DNA of 64,000 bases from assembly GCF_026341825.1 (NCBI RefSeq), contig NZ_JAPENY010000002.1:2389001-2453000 (forward strand), in the 5' to 3' direction. Below are positions 32,130 to 41,548 of the stretch, piece by piece. Under the pieces are notes generated by a model. That model ran no database searches, had not been told where the DNA came from, and was given only the letters and a program-made list of their open reading frames with translations. Position 1 is the stretch's first letter. Each line of letters starts with the position of its first letter. Both the position numbers and the translations under genes were made by a program. The stretch comes from Streptomyces sp. NBC_00620 (lineage in GTDB: Bacteria; Actinomycetota; Actinomycetes; Streptomycetales; Streptomycetaceae).

Positions 32130-34319
32130 ATGATTCAGAAAATGGCGCGGAAGGTTCTCGCGGCAGCGACAGCCTTCGGTCTCGGCGCGGCATTCGCCGT
32201 TGCCTCCGCAGGGAGTGCCTCGGCGTATCAGCCGAGCCAGACGAATCTGTATGTGTCGCAGGACAGCGCCACGTGCAGCAAGAAGCCCTGTGTTCTCTAC
32301 CCGAAGTCGGCCCAGCTTGCGAGCGGCCGCATCGTGGCGTCGTTCGAGAACAGCAAGGGCGACCCGGTGGGACAGACGCTGCCCGTCTACAAGAGTGACG
32401 ACGAGGGCACCACCTGGCAGAAGCTGACCGATGTCAAAGCGCCCGCCGCTCTGTCCAGCGACCCCAAGTACGCGAAGTACACGAGCAACTGGACGAACCC
32501 GTACCTCTATGTGCTTCCGCAGAACGTCGGATCTCTGACGGCCGGCACCCTGCTCCTGGCGAGCGTCGTCTCGGGGGACGACTACTACTACAAGGAGCAC
32601 AAGGCCGCCGACCCCAACTGGACAGCGGACGGTGACGGCGACCGCAAGGACGTGGCGATCGCGCTGTACTCCAGCACCGACGACGGCGCGACCTGGAGCA
32701 TCCAGAACATCATCGCCGCCGGTGGGTGGCAGGGCAGCCGCGTCTCGAACGCCAACACCAACGGGCAGTCCGACCCACTCTGGGAGCCGTACCTGATCGC
32801 CCGCAATGGTCAGCTCGTCGCCTACTACTCCGACGAGCACGACTACCTCGGCTTCAACGCCGACACCGGAGTACCGACCCGCGACCCGGACGACGACACG
32901 GCTACGGACTCGTACAACCAGATCCTCGTACACGCGACCTGGGACGGCACCAGCGCTTCCTGGACCCAGCCGATCGTCGACGTCCCGGGCACGACCGAGA
33001 ACCTCAACGGAAAAACACTGATCGGCAACGGTCGCCCCGGCATGACGACGATCGCCCCGACCACCGACGGCAAATGGCTGCTCACCTACGAGTACTGGGG
33101 CGGCGGAACGAACGTGAGATACAGGCTCGCGGACGACCCGCTGAAGTTTTATCCCAACAGCGTGACGGACCTCCCGATCACCAACCTGCCGGTGCCCTCC
33201 GGGGGACACACGCTGTCGACGAGCGGCAGCCCGGTGCTCGCCCCGCTGCCGGACGGGCGGATCCTCTACAACGCGGCCAGCAGCGGCAGCGTCTGGGTGA
33301 ACGAGTCCGGTAAGAGCGACGGCACTTGGAAGGAGTACCAGACGCCGGTCACCAACGGCTACAGCCGCAATCTCCAGTACGTCGAGGGCACGGGACGCGT
33401 CGTCATCCTTCAGGCAGACTTCGGCACGGGCTACGGTCCCATACGCTACGGCGAGGTCGACCTCGGCCGGTCCCAGGGCGCCTACAGCACGCTCGTCAAC
33501 CGTGCGACCGGTCAGGCCCTCAGCCCCGACGCAGGCAAGACTCAGGACGCCAACCTCACGGGGAACGTCCCCGACCTCGTCCTGCGGGACCGCAACGCCA
33601 CGGACGACACACAGCGCTGGCACCTGACCGCCAAGGGCAACGACGTCACCCTGCTCAACAAGGCCGGCGGCCGCTCGGCCGCCATCTGGACCGGCAGCGC
33701 CACGGCCGGGCAGAAGCTCGCCCAGTGGGCCGACGACGGCGCCACCGACAAGCAGTGGACCCTCGTCTCCTCGACCGACGGCTACTACAAGATCCGGTCC
33801 GTCCGCAACACGAGCCTGTTCATGACCGGAGCGACACAGAACGGTGCCGTCGACCTTGAGGCATCCATCGACGCGTCCGGCAATGCCTCGGCGGACGACG
33901 CGCAGGAGTGGCAGCTCGTCCAGGATCCGCTGCCGACGGATGCGACCTTCACGCTGAAGGGCGCCAACTCCGGCCGCTGTCTCGACGTGCCGAACGGCCA
34001 GACAGGCGTGCAGGTACAGATCTACGACTGCTCCGGGAACGCGAACCAGACCATCACACAGACCACCGCCGGCGAACTCCGCGTCGCCGGCAAGTGCCTC
34101 GCCGCAGACGCCGACGGGACCACCCCGGGCACCAAGCTCATCCTGTGGTCCTGCAACGGGAAGTCCAGCCAGAAGTGGTGGTTCCGCCTGGACGGATCCG
34201 TCATCAACCGCGCCAACGGTCACGCCCTCGACGTCACCAACTCGGCGACGGCCAACGGATCGAAGGTGCAGCTGTGGACGGCTCTCGGCAACGCCACCCA
34301 GAGGTGGAGCCGGGGATAG
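32130..34319 (+). CDS. Secreted sialidase-fold (BNR) glycoside hydrolase with ricin-type lectin domains
   Basis: 729 residues. Signal peptide (ARKVLAAATAFGLGAAFAVA, cleavage near SASA). The catalytic region is a beta-propeller with BNR/Asp-box repeats (SDDEGTTWQ, STDDGATWS) and motifs DPLWEPYLI and YYSDEHD. The arrangement recalls GH93 exo-arabinanases, but the GH family is not certain. Two beta-trefoil stretches follow: a divergent one (about residues 455-590) and a clear CBM13/ricin B domain (about 600-729) with QW-type repeats GRCLDVPNGQTGVQVQIYDC and WSCNGKSSQKW. AGAGGA 7 nt before the ATG fixes the start. It likely degrades plant or fungal polysaccharide outside the cell. Confidence 0.85.
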   Translation: MIQKMARKVLAAATAFGLGAAFAVASAGSASAYQPSQTNLYVSQDSATCSKKPCVLYPKSAQLASGRIVASFENSKGDPVGQTLPVYKSDDEGTTWQKLTDVKAPAALSSDPKYAKYTSNWTNPYLYVLPQNVGSLTAGTLLLASVVSGDDYYYKEHKAADPNWTADGDGDRKDVAIALYSSTDDGATWSIQNIIAAGGWQGSRVSNANTNGQSDPLWEPYLIARNGQLVAYYSDEHDYLGFNADTGVPTRDPDDDTATDSYNQILVHATWDGTSASWTQPIVDVPGTTENLNGKTLIGNGRPGMTTIAPTTDGKWLLTYEYWGGGTNVRYRLADDPLKFYPNSVTDLPITNLPVPSGGHTLSTSGSPVLAPLPDGRILYNAASSGSVWVNESGKSDGTWKEYQTPVTNGYSRNLQYVEGTGRVVILQADFGTGYGPIRYGEVDLGRSQGAYSTLVNRATGQALSPDAGKTQDANLTGNVPDLVLRDRNATDDTQRWHLTAKGNDVTLLNKAGGRSAAIWTGSATAGQKLAQWADDGATDKQWTLVSSTDGYYKIRSVRNTSLFMTGATQNGAVDLEASIDASGNASADDAQEWQLVQDPLPTDATFTLKGANSGRCLDVPNGQTGVQVQIYDCSGNANQTITQTTAGELRVAGKCLAADADGTTPGTKLILWSCNGKSSQKWWFRLDGSVINRANGHALDVTNSATANGSKVQLWTALGNATQRWSRG

Positions 34320-34331
34320 TACGCAACCGGT

Positions 34332-34363
34332 GGGGTGCGACCGCGACGGTGCGGCCGCACCCC
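34332..34363. terminator. Hairpin after the secreted hydrolase
   Basis: GGGGTGCGACCG and CGGCCGCACCCC pair over 12 bp with one mismatch around an 8-nt loop, 13 bp after the stop codon. Confidence 0.7.
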
Positions 34364-34485
34364 GCTGCGCGCCCTGTCTGTTCTGTACGGTGGCACGCCC
34401 AGGGCGAGTTCGGCCCTGGCCCCTGTCTCCGACATCGACCGGGCGGGGAGGGGACCGGTGAACGTCGGGGGGTTACCCGGCGAAC

Positions 34486-34686
34486 ATGCCCGCAGGTCGC
34501 GACGGTGCTGCCCGCCCGCCGCTGAGCGCTGTTCGCCAGCCCTTCGAGGAACTGGGCCACGAGGCCACCCGGGTGCTCGTTCACATGGCGGAGGGACGGC
34601 CGCCCGCGTCGTCGCGGATCGAACTGGCGACGGAACTCGTGCTGCGCACCTCGACGTCGGTGCGCCGCCCGGTCGGTACGCAGTGA
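34486..34686 (+). pseudogene. C-terminal remnant of a LacI-family regulator
   Basis: About 55 codons match the C-terminal end of the intact LacI regulator at 37198-38244: PPLSAVRQPFEELGHEATRV here against PPLSAVRQPFRELGQEATRI there, and ELATELVLRTST against ELATELVLRMST. No DNA-binding or ligand-binding part remains upstream, where the sequence is a terminator and unrelated bases. So this is a fragment, probably of a second LacI gene once paired with the secreted hydrolase, and not a functional protein. Confidence 0.8.
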
Positions 34687-34704
34687 GAGCCCGCCCCTCA
34701 GGCG

Positions 34705-36972
34705 TCAGACGAGCGGGACCGTCACCGAGGTGGGGGCGTTTGGCAGCAGGTGCACGGTCTGCCGCGGATCCGCGGCACCACGGCAGACAAGGGTGACGTC
34801 CCGCTCGATCGGCGATGTGAGAAGCACCCGGGCGAAGCCCTCCGTCACGTCCCACGTCAGCTCGTCGACGCTCACCCCGGCGCGCGTGGCGATGCCGCGC
34901 AGACTGCCGGAGCGCCACTCCGGGGGCAGGGCGGGCAGGAGTTCCACGATCCCGGGACGGGAGTCGAGCAGCATCTCCACGATCACGGCCGGCAGACAGT
35001 GGGCGGCGTCCGCGTTGTAGATGTCCAGATCCGGGTTGTGCGAGGTCATCAGTGACCGGAAGACCATGTTCCGACCAAGGATCTTGAGGACGTTCGCCCT
35101 GGCCGTCTCGCTGTCCTTCAGACGTGCCGCACACAGAGCGCGGTGCAGGCTGCCGTGCGCGGAGATGTTCTCGTCACCGCGCCGCAGCAGGGCTTCGCGG
35201 GCGGCGGCGGCCAGGTCGGGGGTGTCGTCCGGGGTGATGTCGTGCAGCGGCCAAACCGGGTAGAGATGGCTGACGTGGCGATGGTCGTCGGCGGTTTCCA
35301 GTCCAGGCCACGCCCACTCGGCGAGCGCTCCGTGGTTGTCGACGCGGTAGGGCGGCAGCCGGTCGGCCAGCGCACGCCAGCGGACGGCCGCGGCCTGCTC
35401 GATCCCGAGCCGTGTACAGACGTCGGCGGCGGTCGACAGCGCGTGCCGGGCCGCGGCCACGTCCATGGTGGCGTTCACCCCGGCCGCGCCCCGTTCGTCC
35501 TTCGGGCCGACCTCCGGGGAGTAGGACGGGACGAGGACGACGTGTCCGTCGTCGTCCTCGCGGGTGAGGAAGTCCTCGAAGAAGACGGCGGCCTCGACGA
35601 GCCAGGGGGCGAGGATACGGGCGAGGAAGTCGTCGTCGCCGGTCGCCTGCCAGTACTCGTACAGCGGGAACAGCAGCCAGTCCGCGCCCGCCAGCCACAT
35701 GGTCCAGGGCCAGTCGTCGTCGAGATGGAAGAGCAGCCCGTGTTCGCCGTCGGTCCGGCTGGGCGCGAGGACCCCGCGGGTGCCGTAGATCGTGCGGGCG
35801 TTGGTGCGCCAGTCCTCGATCTGCCCGCCGATCAACGCGGCGTACGGCGCGATGAGTTCGGGCATGCCGGTGAGGACCGCCCCGGCCATCTGGAGGTTGA
35901 TGTTGGCGTCGGTGGTGTAGTCGCCGGACCAGGCCGCCCCCCAGGCTCCCAGCCACAGTCCGGTCAGCCGGGGCGGAAGGACCCCGCTGGAGCTGAGCAG
36001 CAGGTAGCGGCCGGAGTGGAACAGCGCCTCGACCAGCGCGCCGTCCAGCACCTTGGGGTCGGCGCGGGCGATCAGCTCGCTCACGGGCAGGCTGCGGGCG
36101 CTGTCGGGCACGCCCAGGTCGAGTTCGGCCCGGCCGTAGAGTTCGCCGTGTACGGGCACATGGCGGGCGAGCAACTCGTCGTATTCGGCGGGCAGTTCGT
36201 CCAGAGTCGTGCGGAGCAGGTCGGTGCGGGGAAGGGGCGCCGAGCGGTCCATCCGAGTCAGCAGGACCACGCGCGTCGCCCCCTCGACACGGACCACGTC
36301 CCCTTCCGCCCGGACCCGGCCACCGGCGACGACGGCCCGGGTGACGCCGGCGAATCCCGCCGCACCGAGCCCAGGCGGATAGGCCCCCACGACGGCGAGT
36401 GATGCCTCATCGTCCCCGCCGGCCTCGGTGGACGTCGTGAAGGTGACCTCGGAGGGGCGGCCGGGCACCTCGCCGGAGAGCCGGATGGCCAGGTCGAGCC
36501 GTGGACCGGTGATCTCGACGACCGCGACGGCATCGGTGCGCGACACGAAGGCGCGCCGCGACCACTCCCCGTCCCCGTCGGACCACGTGACCCGTACCTC
36601 GCCGGTGGAGAAGTCGGTGACCCTGCGGTAGCACTCCACCGGGCTGTCCCCGGCCGCCGCGTCCACATGCAGCACGTGCCCCGGATGGAAGGACTGCGTC
36701 CAGGCCATCGCCCTGCCGTCGGAGAACTCGCGCTGTGCCTGTTCCCGCTGCCCTGCGAGAACCAGGTCGCGGACGTGTCCGAGGCGGTCGGCGACAGCCG
36801 GCGGCCGCATCCCGAGGGACTCGTTGGGCAGGACGTACCGGTGATGGTTGTGAACGATCCGTTCCCGGTGGGGATGCCCGAACACCATGATCCCGTACTC
36901 GCCGTTGCCGGAGAGGAAGGAGTCCTCCCAGCGGTCGGCGGGTTGCGTGTCGTGGATGCTGTGCACCGGCAT
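34705..36972 (-). CDS. GH95-family alpha-L-fucosidase/alpha-L-galactosidase
   Basis: 755 residues, cytosolic (no signal peptide). N-terminal beta-sandwich with SFLSGNGEYGIMVFG; the (alpha/alpha)6 barrel contains TTDANINLQMAG, matching the Asn-x-Asn catalytic-site motif of GH95, then WLFPLYEYWQATGD and SPEVGP; the C-terminal part has HNPDLDIYNADAAHCLPAVIVEMLLDS. GGGAGG 6 nt before the ATG at 36972 decides the start. GH95 enzymes remove terminal alpha-1,2-fucose or alpha-galactose from glycans such as xyloglucan. Being intracellular, it should act on imported oligosaccharides. A LacI-type operator lies 81 bp upstream. Confidence 0.88.
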   Translation of the reverse strand: MPVHSIHDTQPADRWEDSFLSGNGEYGIMVFGHPHRERIVHNHHRYVLPNESLGMRPPAVADRLGHVRDLVLAGQREQAQREFSDGRAMAWTQSFHPGHVLHVDAAAGDSPVECYRRVTDFSTGEVRVTWSDGDGEWSRRAFVSRTDAVAVVEITGPRLDLAIRLSGEVPGRPSEVTFTTSTEAGGDDEASLAVVGAYPPGLGAAGFAGVTRAVVAGGRVRAEGDVVRVEGATRVVLLTRMDRSAPLPRTDLLRTTLDELPAEYDELLARHVPVHGELYGRAELDLGVPDSARSLPVSELIARADPKVLDGALVEALFHSGRYLLLSSSGVLPPRLTGLWLGAWGAAWSGDYTTDANINLQMAGAVLTGMPELIAPYAALIGGQIEDWRTNARTIYGTRGVLAPSRTDGEHGLLFHLDDDWPWTMWLAGADWLLFPLYEYWQATGDDDFLARILAPWLVEAAVFFEDFLTREDDDGHVVLVPSYSPEVGPKDERGAAGVNATMDVAAARHALSTAADVCTRLGIEQAAAVRWRALADRLPPYRVDNHGALAEWAWPGLETADDHRHVSHLYPVWPLHDITPDDTPDLAAAAREALLRRGDENISAHGSLHRALCAARLKDSETARANVLKILGRNMVFRSLMTSHNPDLDIYNADAAHCLPAVIVEMLLDSRPGIVELLPALPPEWRSGSLRGIATRAGVSVDELTWDVTEGFARVLLTSPIERDVTLVCRGAADPRQTVHLLPNAPTSVTVPLV

Positions 36973-37052
36973 GCCCGGCCTCCCGGAAGTGGCGTACCTG
37001 AGCGGCTCGAACAGGCTGCGGCGGAGCCTACAAGAGTTGCCCAGCTGGACGG

Positions 37053-37068
37053 CGAAAGACTTTCGTAG
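37053..37068. promoter_or_regulatory. Predicted LacI operator upstream of GH95
   Basis: CGAAAGACTTTCGTAG; its first 13 bp form the perfect odd palindrome CGAAAG-A-CTTTCG. All 16 bp recur in reverse complement at 38268-38283. It lies between the divergent GH95 gene and lacI, so it can control both. Confidence 0.8.
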
Positions 37069-37197
37069 GCCGAAGGTCGTTGAATTTCGCAGGTCTTCGG
37101 GCTTTCCGACGCTTGGCACCGGACGCTGTGTTCGATTCGGCGTGTACTTTCACTCCGCACGCAGTCTGCGTATGCCGACAGGAAGGTCCACGCCGAA

Positions 37198-38244
37198 GTG
37201 ACGGGCCCAGCCAGGTCGAGCCAGAACGCCCAGTACGGGCTTCTCACTTCGATCGCCAACGAGGCCGGCGTCTCTCCTGCGACGGTTTCGAAGGTTGTTC
37301 ACCGGCGACGTGACGTGTCCGAGGCGACGCGGGAGCGGATCGAGACACTGCTCGCCGAATACGGCTACGTCCGTGTCTGGGAGGGTGACGCGGGCCGGCC
37401 GCGGCAGATCCTTGCCGTGTTCCGGGACCTGGCCGGACCGTACACCCTGGAAGTCGTCCGGGGCATCGTGGAGTCGGCGGCCGAGGTGGGTGTCCACACG
37501 ACCGTCGGTACGACCAGTAGGAGCTCGATCGGGCAGTGGCTTCAGAAGTCCGTGGCGATGGGCGCCGCAGGAGTCGTCATCGTCATCTCGGCTCTTGCCG
37601 ACCGGGACCAGCGCAGGATCCTGGATCAGGGGCTGCCGGTGGTGCTCGTCGATCCCTTGAACGCGCCGAGCGCGGACATCCCGAGCGTCGGGGTGACGAA
37701 CTGGCACGGTGCGACGACCGCGGTCCAGCACCTGATCGGCCTCGGACACCGCCGGATCGGCATGCTGGCGGGCCGGTCGAGTTCGCTGGCCGGGTCCGCA
37801 CGTCTGCACGGCTACCGGGCCGCTCTGGCGGAGGCCGGGATCCCGTACGATCCCGCGCTCGTCCGGTCGACGGACTTCGACTACGGCGAGGCTCTGAGCG
37901 CTGCTCGCAGCGTCCTGGACCGGAGTGAGAGGCCGACGGCTCTCTTCGCCGCGAGTGACGTACAGGCCCTCGGTGCCCTGGAGGCCGCCCGGAGGCTCGG
38001 TGTCGCCGTGCCGAGCGGTCTGTCGGTCATGTCGTTCGACGACACCCTGGTGGCAGCAATGGCTTCGCCACCGCTGAGCGCTGTGCGGCAGCCGTTCCGT
38101 GAGCTCGGTCAGGAGGCCACGCGCATCCTGCTGAACCTGGCCGACGGCAGGCCGCCCGCGACGACGCGCAGGGAACTCGCGACGGAATTGGTCCTGCGCA
38201 TGTCCACTGCCTCGCCCCGGAGCGAAAAGAGCGGGCGCGCTTGA
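37198..38244 (+). CDS. LacI/GalR-family transcriptional regulator
   Basis: 348 residues from GTG. HTH and hinge: LTSIANEAGVSPATVSKVVH, then VSEATRERIETLLAEYGY. The periplasmic-binding-protein-like sensor domain follows (VVIVISAL, GLPVVLVDPLN, GHRRIGMLAGRSSS, FAASDVQALGALEAARRLG, VMSFDDT). It should repress the flanking GH95 and transporter genes until a sugar binds. Palindromic operators occur on both sides of the gene and nowhere else nearby except a variant at 31718. Confidence 0.95.
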   Translation: MTGPARSSQNAQYGLLTSIANEAGVSPATVSKVVHRRRDVSEATRERIETLLAEYGYVRVWEGDAGRPRQILAVFRDLAGPYTLEVVRGIVESAAEVGVHTTVGTTSRSSIGQWLQKSVAMGAAGVVIVISALADRDQRRILDQGLPVVLVDPLNAPSADIPSVGVTNWHGATTAVQHLIGLGHRRIGMLAGRSSSLAGSARLHGYRAALAEAGIPYDPALVRSTDFDYGEALSAARSVLDRSERPTALFAASDVQALGALEAARRLGVAVPSGLSVMSFDDTLVAAMASPPLSAVRQPFRELGQEATRILLNLADGRPPATTRRELATELVLRMSTASPRSEKSGRA

Positions 38245-38267
38245 CCTCGATTTCGCAAGCCCTCGGA

Positions 38268-38283
38268 CTACGAAAGTCTTTCG
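38268..38283. promoter_or_regulatory. Predicted LacI operator upstream of the sugar ABC operon
   Basis: CTACGAAAGTCTTTCG, the exact reverse complement of the 16 bp at 37053-37068. It lies 216 bp upstream of the binding-protein start and just after the lacI stop. Confidence 0.8.
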
Positions 38284-38499
38284 GAACTGAAGCCCTTCCG
38301 GTATTGCCGCGGCCGAATTACGCCGCTTAGCGTGACCGACGCCAGCTCAACCGCAGGAGCAACGGGACGCAACCCTTGCGCGAAAGCACCTGACGGTCTT
38401 GGCCATCGACCCACATCCCTCAGTGCGAACAGGCCGGGACGGCCTGTCGGGTGAGCCCACCCGTGCAGAGGGCATTGCCGACACGAAAGGTGTTCAACG

Positions 38500-39783
38500 A
38501 TGAACAGAGTGTCCCGACGGTGGTTTCTCACCGCGACGGCGGCGACCACGCTGAGCGTCACCGTGGCGGGCTGCGGCTCGTCCGGCAGTTCCACGTCCTC
38601 GCCCACCGGCAATGCGGACTTCTGGACGCTCCAGGACCCGACCAACTCGGTGCAGAAGGCCGCCGTGGACTCGTTCAACTCTGCCGGCAAGGGCAAGGTC
38701 AGCATGACCGTGATCGCCACGGACGGGTACAAGGACAAGCTGCGCACCGCGATGGGCTCTTCGAAGATGCCCGGACTGTTCTTCAGCTGGGGCGGCGGCA
38801 GTCTTGACGACTACGTCAAGGCGGGCAAGCTCGTGGAGCTCGACGGGATGCTGGGAGGGCGTTTCCTGCCCTCCGCGCTGGCCGCCGGCAAGGTCGACAA
38901 CAAGCTGGTCGGCATCCCGTGCCGTGGCACACAGCCCGTGTTCCTCTTCTACAACAAGAAGGTCTTCGCCGACGCCGGCGTCGAGCCGCCCAAGACCTAC
39001 ACCGAGCTGCAGAGTCTCGTGAAGGTCTTCAAGGGCAAGGGGATCACACCGTTCGCGCTTGCGGGCAACGCCAGTTCGTCGTGGACGGAGCTGATGTGGG
39101 TCGAGTACCTCGTCGACCGCCTCGCGGGACCGGAGCTGTTCGACAAGATCCAGGGTGGCGACTGGTCGCAGTGGGAGGACCCGACCGTCCTGAAGACCGC
39201 CCAGATGATCAAGGACCTGGTGGACAGCGGTGCCTTCGGCAAGAACTTCGGTTCGGTCAACTACGGCGCCGGCGGCACCTCCACCCTGCTCAACAAGGGC
39301 AAGGCCGCGATGGTCCTGATGGGGTCGTGGGAGTACGCCGTCCAGCAGGGCGAGGCTCCCGACTTCGCGAAGAACGACCTGGGGTACGTGGCCTTCCCGA
39401 GCGTCGAGGGCGGCAAGGGCGACGCCGCCAACGTCGTCGGCAACCCCACCAACTACATCTCGGTGACCACCGCGGCCCCCAAGGACACCGCGACGGAGTT
39501 CCTCAAGACCACCTACAGCGACAGCTATGTCCAGGGGCTCATCGAGAAGGGCGAGGTGCCGGTCACGACCAATGCCGAGAAGCTGCTCGCCAAGGCGCCC
39601 GACCCGGCGTACGCGAAGTTCCAGTACGACATGGTGGCGAAGGCCCCGTCCTTCACCCAGTCCTGGGACCAGGCGCTCGGCCTCACCCTCGGCACCCCGC
39701 TGCTGACCGAGATCCAGAAGCTGTTCAACGGACAGAGCTCGCCTGAGCAGTTCGTCAGCGCGGTCTCGGCGATCAAGAAGTAG
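38500..39783 (+). CDS. Sugar ABC transporter substrate-binding lipoprotein
   Basis: 427 residues. Twin-arginine signal (VSRRWFLTATAAT) ending in lipobox VAGCG, so probably Tat-exported and lipid-anchored. Family 1 extracellular solute-binding fold (carbohydrate group): ADFWTLQDPTNSVQKAAVDSFN, DGYKDKLRTAMGSSKMPGLFFSW, FLFYNKKVFADAGVEPPKTYTEL, GKAAMVLMGSWEYA. First gene of a binding protein/permease/permease operon controlled by the LacI operator upstream. Ligand probably an oligosaccharide processed by the nearby GH95 and GH3 enzymes. Confidence 0.93.
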   Translation: MNRVSRRWFLTATAATTLSVTVAGCGSSGSSTSSPTGNADFWTLQDPTNSVQKAAVDSFNSAGKGKVSMTVIATDGYKDKLRTAMGSSKMPGLFFSWGGGSLDDYVKAGKLVELDGMLGGRFLPSALAAGKVDNKLVGIPCRGTQPVFLFYNKKVFADAGVEPPKTYTELQSLVKVFKGKGITPFALAGNASSSWTELMWVEYLVDRLAGPELFDKIQGGDWSQWEDPTVLKTAQMIKDLVDSGAFGKNFGSVNYGAGGTSTLLNKGKAAMVLMGSWEYAVQQGEAPDFAKNDLGYVAFPSVEGGKGDAANVVGNPTNYISVTTAAPKDTATEFLKTTYSDSYVQGLIEKGEVPVTTNAEKLLAKAPDPAYAKFQYDMVAKAPSFTQSWDQALGLTLGTPLLTEIQKLFNGQSSPEQFVSAVSAIKK

Positions 39784-39797
39784 GAAGGCAAGTCCAC

Positions 39798-40733
39798 GTG
39801 GTCTCCGCAACGACATCGCGGTTCGCGAGCAAGACGCGGGCACGCGACCGGGCCGCTCCTCCCACACTGGAACGGCCCGGCGTGGCCTGGGCGGTCCCCG
39901 GGCTGCTGTTCTTCCTCGTTTTCGCGATCGTGCCGATGGCGGGAGTGGTCTACCTCTCCCTCACTCACTGGGACGGCCTGAGCTCGCCGCAGTTCACCGG
40001 CCTGGACAACTGGTCGCGATTCTTCGGCGACAGCCAGGTCCGCCAGTCAACCCTCGTCACGGGCGTCCTGCTGGTCGGGAACATCGCTGTGCAGGCGCCG
40101 ATCAGCATCCTGCTGGGAGTCTGGGCGGCCGGCCACCAGCGCAACCGCGCCGTCCTGTCGGCGATCTTCTTCCTGCCGCTGCTGCTGTCCACAGCGGCCA
40201 CGGCCATCATGTGGCGCCAGCTGCTCGACCCGAACTTCGGCCTGCCGTCGAAGGTCGACTGGTTGTTCGGCGGCAGCAATCCCTTCGGCTCCCAGGCAGG
40301 CTCGATCGCCTGTCTGGTCCTGGTCACCAGTTGGCAGTTCATCCCCTTCCACAGCCTGCTCTACCAGGGCGCCGCCCGCGCCATCCCCCACACGCTCTAC
40401 CAGGCGGCCGCGATCGACGGCGCGGGGCGGGTGCGGCAGTTCGTCCACATCACCCTGCCGCAGCTGCGCAACACGATCATCACCTCGACCACCTTCATGG
40501 TCATCGGCGGTCTCACGGCCTTCGACATCGTGCTGCTGCTGACCAACGGGGGTCCCGGCACGGACACCTCGATCCTGCCCTTCTCGATGTACCAGACGGC
40601 CTTCCGCACGTACGACTACGGATATGCGAGTGCCATCGCGAGCTTCCTGCTGCTGCTCGCCACCGTGGCCTCGGTCCTCCTCACGAAGCTCAGTGGGTAC
40701 GACAAGATGACGAGCACGATGGAGGGGCTGTGA
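39798..40733 (+). CDS. Sugar ABC transporter permease (MalF type)
   Basis: 311 residues from GTG, with GGAAGG about 8 nt upstream. Six membrane segments after a basic N-terminus. EAA-type coupling loop YQAAAIDGAGRVRQFVHITLP, which contacts the ATPase. It pairs with the next permease. No ATPase gene is in the operon, so a shared MsiK-type multiplex ATPase encoded elsewhere is probably used, as is known for Streptomyces sugar importers. Confidence 0.93.
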   Translation: MVSATTSRFASKTRARDRAAPPTLERPGVAWAVPGLLFFLVFAIVPMAGVVYLSLTHWDGLSSPQFTGLDNWSRFFGDSQVRQSTLVTGVLLVGNIAVQAPISILLGVWAAGHQRNRAVLSAIFFLPLLLSTAATAIMWRQLLDPNFGLPSKVDWLFGGSNPFGSQAGSIACLVLVTSWQFIPFHSLLYQGAARAIPHTLYQAAAIDGAGRVRQFVHITLPQLRNTIITSTTFMVIGGLTAFDIVLLLTNGGPGTDTSILPFSMYQTAFRTYDYGYASAIASFLLLLATVASVLLTKLSGYDKMTSTMEGL

Positions 40734-41548
40734 GGACGCGCCCGAACTACCTTGCCGGCGCGGCCGCCCTCGTCTGGCTGGTGATCATCGGTGTCCCGCT
40801 CTACGCGCTGGCGAACACGGCGGTGCAACCGCAGACGAAGTACACCGACAAGGGACCGGTCTCGATCCCCTCCACGGTGACGTGGGACAACTTCCGCACT
40901 GTGGTGGACAGCGGGTTCCTGCACTACATCTGGAACACCGTCGTCGTCGCCGTGGCCACCGTCGCCATCGTGCTCGCGCTCGCCGTACCGATCAGCTACG
41001 CGGTGGTTCGCGGCCGGGGCTGGATCTCCAAGGGAGTGTTCCGCCTGTTCCTGCTGGGCCTGGCCATCCCCTCCCAGGCGGTCATCATCCCGCTCTTCCT
41101 CATCGTCAACGACCTCGGCTTGTACGACACCCTGTGGGGGATCATCCTGCCCACGGCGGCTTTCGCGCTTCCCGTGAGCGTGCTGGTCCTCAGCGGCGGT
41201 ATGCGGGACATCTCCAACGAGCTGTACGAGGCCATGGCTTTGGACGGCGCCAGTCCGGCCCGGACACTGGTGACCCTGGTCATCCCGATGTCGCGCTCCG
41301 CCATCGCGACCGCGTCCGTCTTCGCGGCTCTGCAGGCATGGAACGGCTTCCTGTTCCCGCTGATCATGGCCCAGTCCGAGGACACGAAGCTGGTGACCCT
41401 CGGCCTGTACAACTTCGTCTCCGAGTACGGCTCCAACGTCCCGGCCCTGCTGGCCGCGGTGCTGATGTCCGCGGTGCCCATCCTCGTCGTCTACCTCTTC
41501 GCCCGGCGGGCCCTCGTCGCGGGCCTCATGGGCGCCGGCGGCAAGTAG
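40730..41548 (+). CDS. Sugar ABC transporter permease (MalG type)
   Basis: 272 residues; the GTG overlaps the previous stop (GTGA). Six membrane segments and the EAA loop YEAMALDGASPARTLVTLVIPM. It forms the membrane channel together with the MalF-type permease. Last transporter gene; the GH3 gene begins 225 bp later. Confidence 0.94.
   Translation: MRTRPNYLAGAAALVWLVIIGVPLYALANTAVQPQTKYTDKGPVSIPSTVTWDNFRTVVDSGFLHYIWNTVVVAVATVAIVLALAVPISYAVVRGRGWISKGVFRLFLLGLAIPSQAVIIPLFLIVNDLGLYDTLWGIILPTAAFALPVSVLVLSGGMRDISNELYEAMALDGASPARTLVTLVIPMSRSAIATASVFAALQAWNGFLFPLIMAQSEDTKLVTLGLYNFVSEYGSNVPALLAAVLMSAVPILVVYLFARRALVAGLMGAGGK

Noticed and set aside
32115..34223. A 702-codon minus-strand frame opposite the secreted beta-propeller hydrolase
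   Set aside because: The plus strand has a signal peptide, Asp boxes and lectin repeats; the antisense translation has no recognisable domain and arises from GC-biased codons.
37083..37110. A second LacI site near TTTCGCAGGTCTTCGG
   Set aside because: It resembles TTTCGCAAGCCCTCGG at about 38251 but is not palindromic, so I do not call it an operator.
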